Shown: in pieces, positions 5,770-6,420 of the stretch | Layout of the letters: every line of letters begins with the position of its first letter | Numbering within the stretch: position 1 is the first letter of the stretch | Assembly (NCBI GenBank): GCA_963658035.1 | Contig: CAVKOL010000138.1 | Span: 1 to 6,420 of the forward strand | Direction: 5' to 3' | DNA: 6,420 bases | Source: Paratractidigestivibacter sp963658035 | Lineage (GTDB): Bacteria; Actinomycetota; Coriobacteriia; Coriobacteriales; Atopobiaceae | Position numbers and translations under genes: made by a program | Notes under the pieces: generated by a model | The model's database searches: none | The model's input: the letters and a program-made list of their open reading frames with translations, nothing else | Told to the model about the DNA's origin: nothing

Positions 5770-6420
5770 TTACTTGCTGCGCTTTTTCTTTGCGGAGACG
5801 AGCGCCGCGCCGATGGCCGCGGTGCCGAGAAGGGCGGGCAGCCAGGCGGTCGCCGTCGCGTCGCCGGCCTCGGGGACCTTGGGCTTGTCGGCGGCCTTGC
5901 GGGCGGGCTTCTCGGCGGACTCGGACTTCTTGGACTCGCCGTTGTTGGTCTTCTCGCCGTCGGACTTGCCGTCGGCCGCGTCGTCCTTCTTCCCCGAGTC
6001 GTCCTTCTTGTCGTCGGGGTCCTCGGCCTTCTTGGCGATCACGGTGTCGGCCTGGGCGATCTGCTGCTTGCCGGCGGCGTCGGCGAAGTACTTGCCGCAG
6101 GCCTCGCAGCGCCAGTGCTCGATGTTGCCCTCGGCCTCGGTCGTGGCCTCCTTGGCCTCGACGTGGGTGAGGGCGGCGTGGTTCTTGGCGTCGACCTCGC
6201 CGTAGGGCTGGCCGCAGTCGTCGCACACGGCGCGGCCGACGCAGGTCGCGGCGCCGCCGCGGCAGGCGGCCGTCTCGACGTGCGAGGCGTCGAACCTGCA
6301 GGCACGGGCGTGGGTCCCGTCGCCGTTGGAGACCCAGGCGCCCCAGGTGTGGCCGTCGTTGACGGTCAGGGTCAGGGTCGTGGAGTTGCCGGCCTTGTCG
6401 GTGGCGACGACGGTCTGGGC
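5770..6420 (-). CDS. C-terminal part of a Cys-rich, cell-wall-anchored surface protein (partial)
   Basis: Open to the right edge of the window; 216 C-terminal residues are visible and the start lies outside. The visible part begins with the end of an Ig-like beta domain (DKAGNSTTLTLTV). Next come modules of a kind common in Coriobacteriia and Firmicutes surface proteins: HTWGAW...NGDGTHARAC with CDDCGQPYGE, then HWRCEACGKYF, holding seven Cys including two CxxC pairs (visible residues 66-69 and 96-99). A linker rich in Lys, Asp, Glu and Ser follows (about 130-180), then VPEAGD (182-187), a hydrophobic helix (about 190-210) and the tail KKKRSK. This is the layout of a sortase substrate, although VPEAG departs from LPxTG at two places. 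It probably acts in adhesion or as surface scaffold; no catalytic domain is visible. The long Ser/Asp/Lys linker is typical of wall-spanning regions. A terminator follows the stop codon. Confidence 0.85.
   Translation of the reverse strand, partial: AQTVVATDKAGNSTTLTLTVNDGHTWGAWVSNGDGTHARACRFDASHVETAACRGGAATCVGRAVCDDCGQPYGEVDAKNHAALTHVEAKEATTEAEGNIEHWRCEACGKYFADAAGKQQIAQADTVIAKKAEDPDDKKDDSGKKDDAADGKSDGEKTNNGESKKSESAEKPARKAADKPKVPEAGDATATAWLPALLGTAAIGAALVSAKKKRSK

Noticed and set aside
1..6420. CRISPR arrays, tRNA or rRNA genes, insertion sequences.
   Set aside because: No regularly spaced direct repeats, no tRNA-like cloverleaf, no rRNA stretches and no transposase-like protein were seen.

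Overview
The window is GC-rich and densely coded. The gene content suggests a gut Coriobacteriia (Actinomycetota, Collinsella/Olsenella-like): a membrane-tethered, domain-permuted glycoside hydrolase family 3 (GH3) enzyme, a LytTR response regulator with a GHKL (AgrC-like) sensor kinase, and a Cys-rich surface protein with a sortase-like tail. This placement is an inference from gene style and codon use; no rRNA or other phylogenetic marker is present.

Layout. Positions 9-44 hold a strong intrinsic terminator for the minus-strand gene at 86-3241. That gene encodes a 1051-residue GH3 enzyme whose GH3_C and Fn3-like domains precede the TIM barrel, with a transmembrane segment at each end. A 188-base divergent intergenic region (3242-3429) follows. 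Two plus-strand genes then form a two-component operon: the response regulator (3430-4137) and, starting on the base after its stop, the sensor kinase (4138-5533). The kinase frame is broken by one extra base in a G5 run at 4305-4309; removing one G restores a continuous 464-residue, multi-spanning AgrC-like kinase. From 5534 to 5769 there is no gene. This gap holds a large imperfect inverted repeat (5577-5697) and a terminator (5714-5746) serving the convergent minus-strand gene. That last gene (5770 to beyond 6420) is the C-terminal end of a surface protein with an Ig-like domain end, Cys-pair modules, a charged linker, a VPEAG-D sortase-like motif, a membrane helix and a basic tail.

How the genes may work together (inference). 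The sensor kinase and LytTR regulator would sense an extracellular signal and act on LytTR-type sites. The divergent intergenic region places the GH3 gene as the first candidate target, but no convincing pair of LytTR direct repeats was found. If the frameshift is real, the sensor is broken or phase-variable and the regulator may be orphaned. No agrB/agrD-like peptide signal gene is visible in the window.
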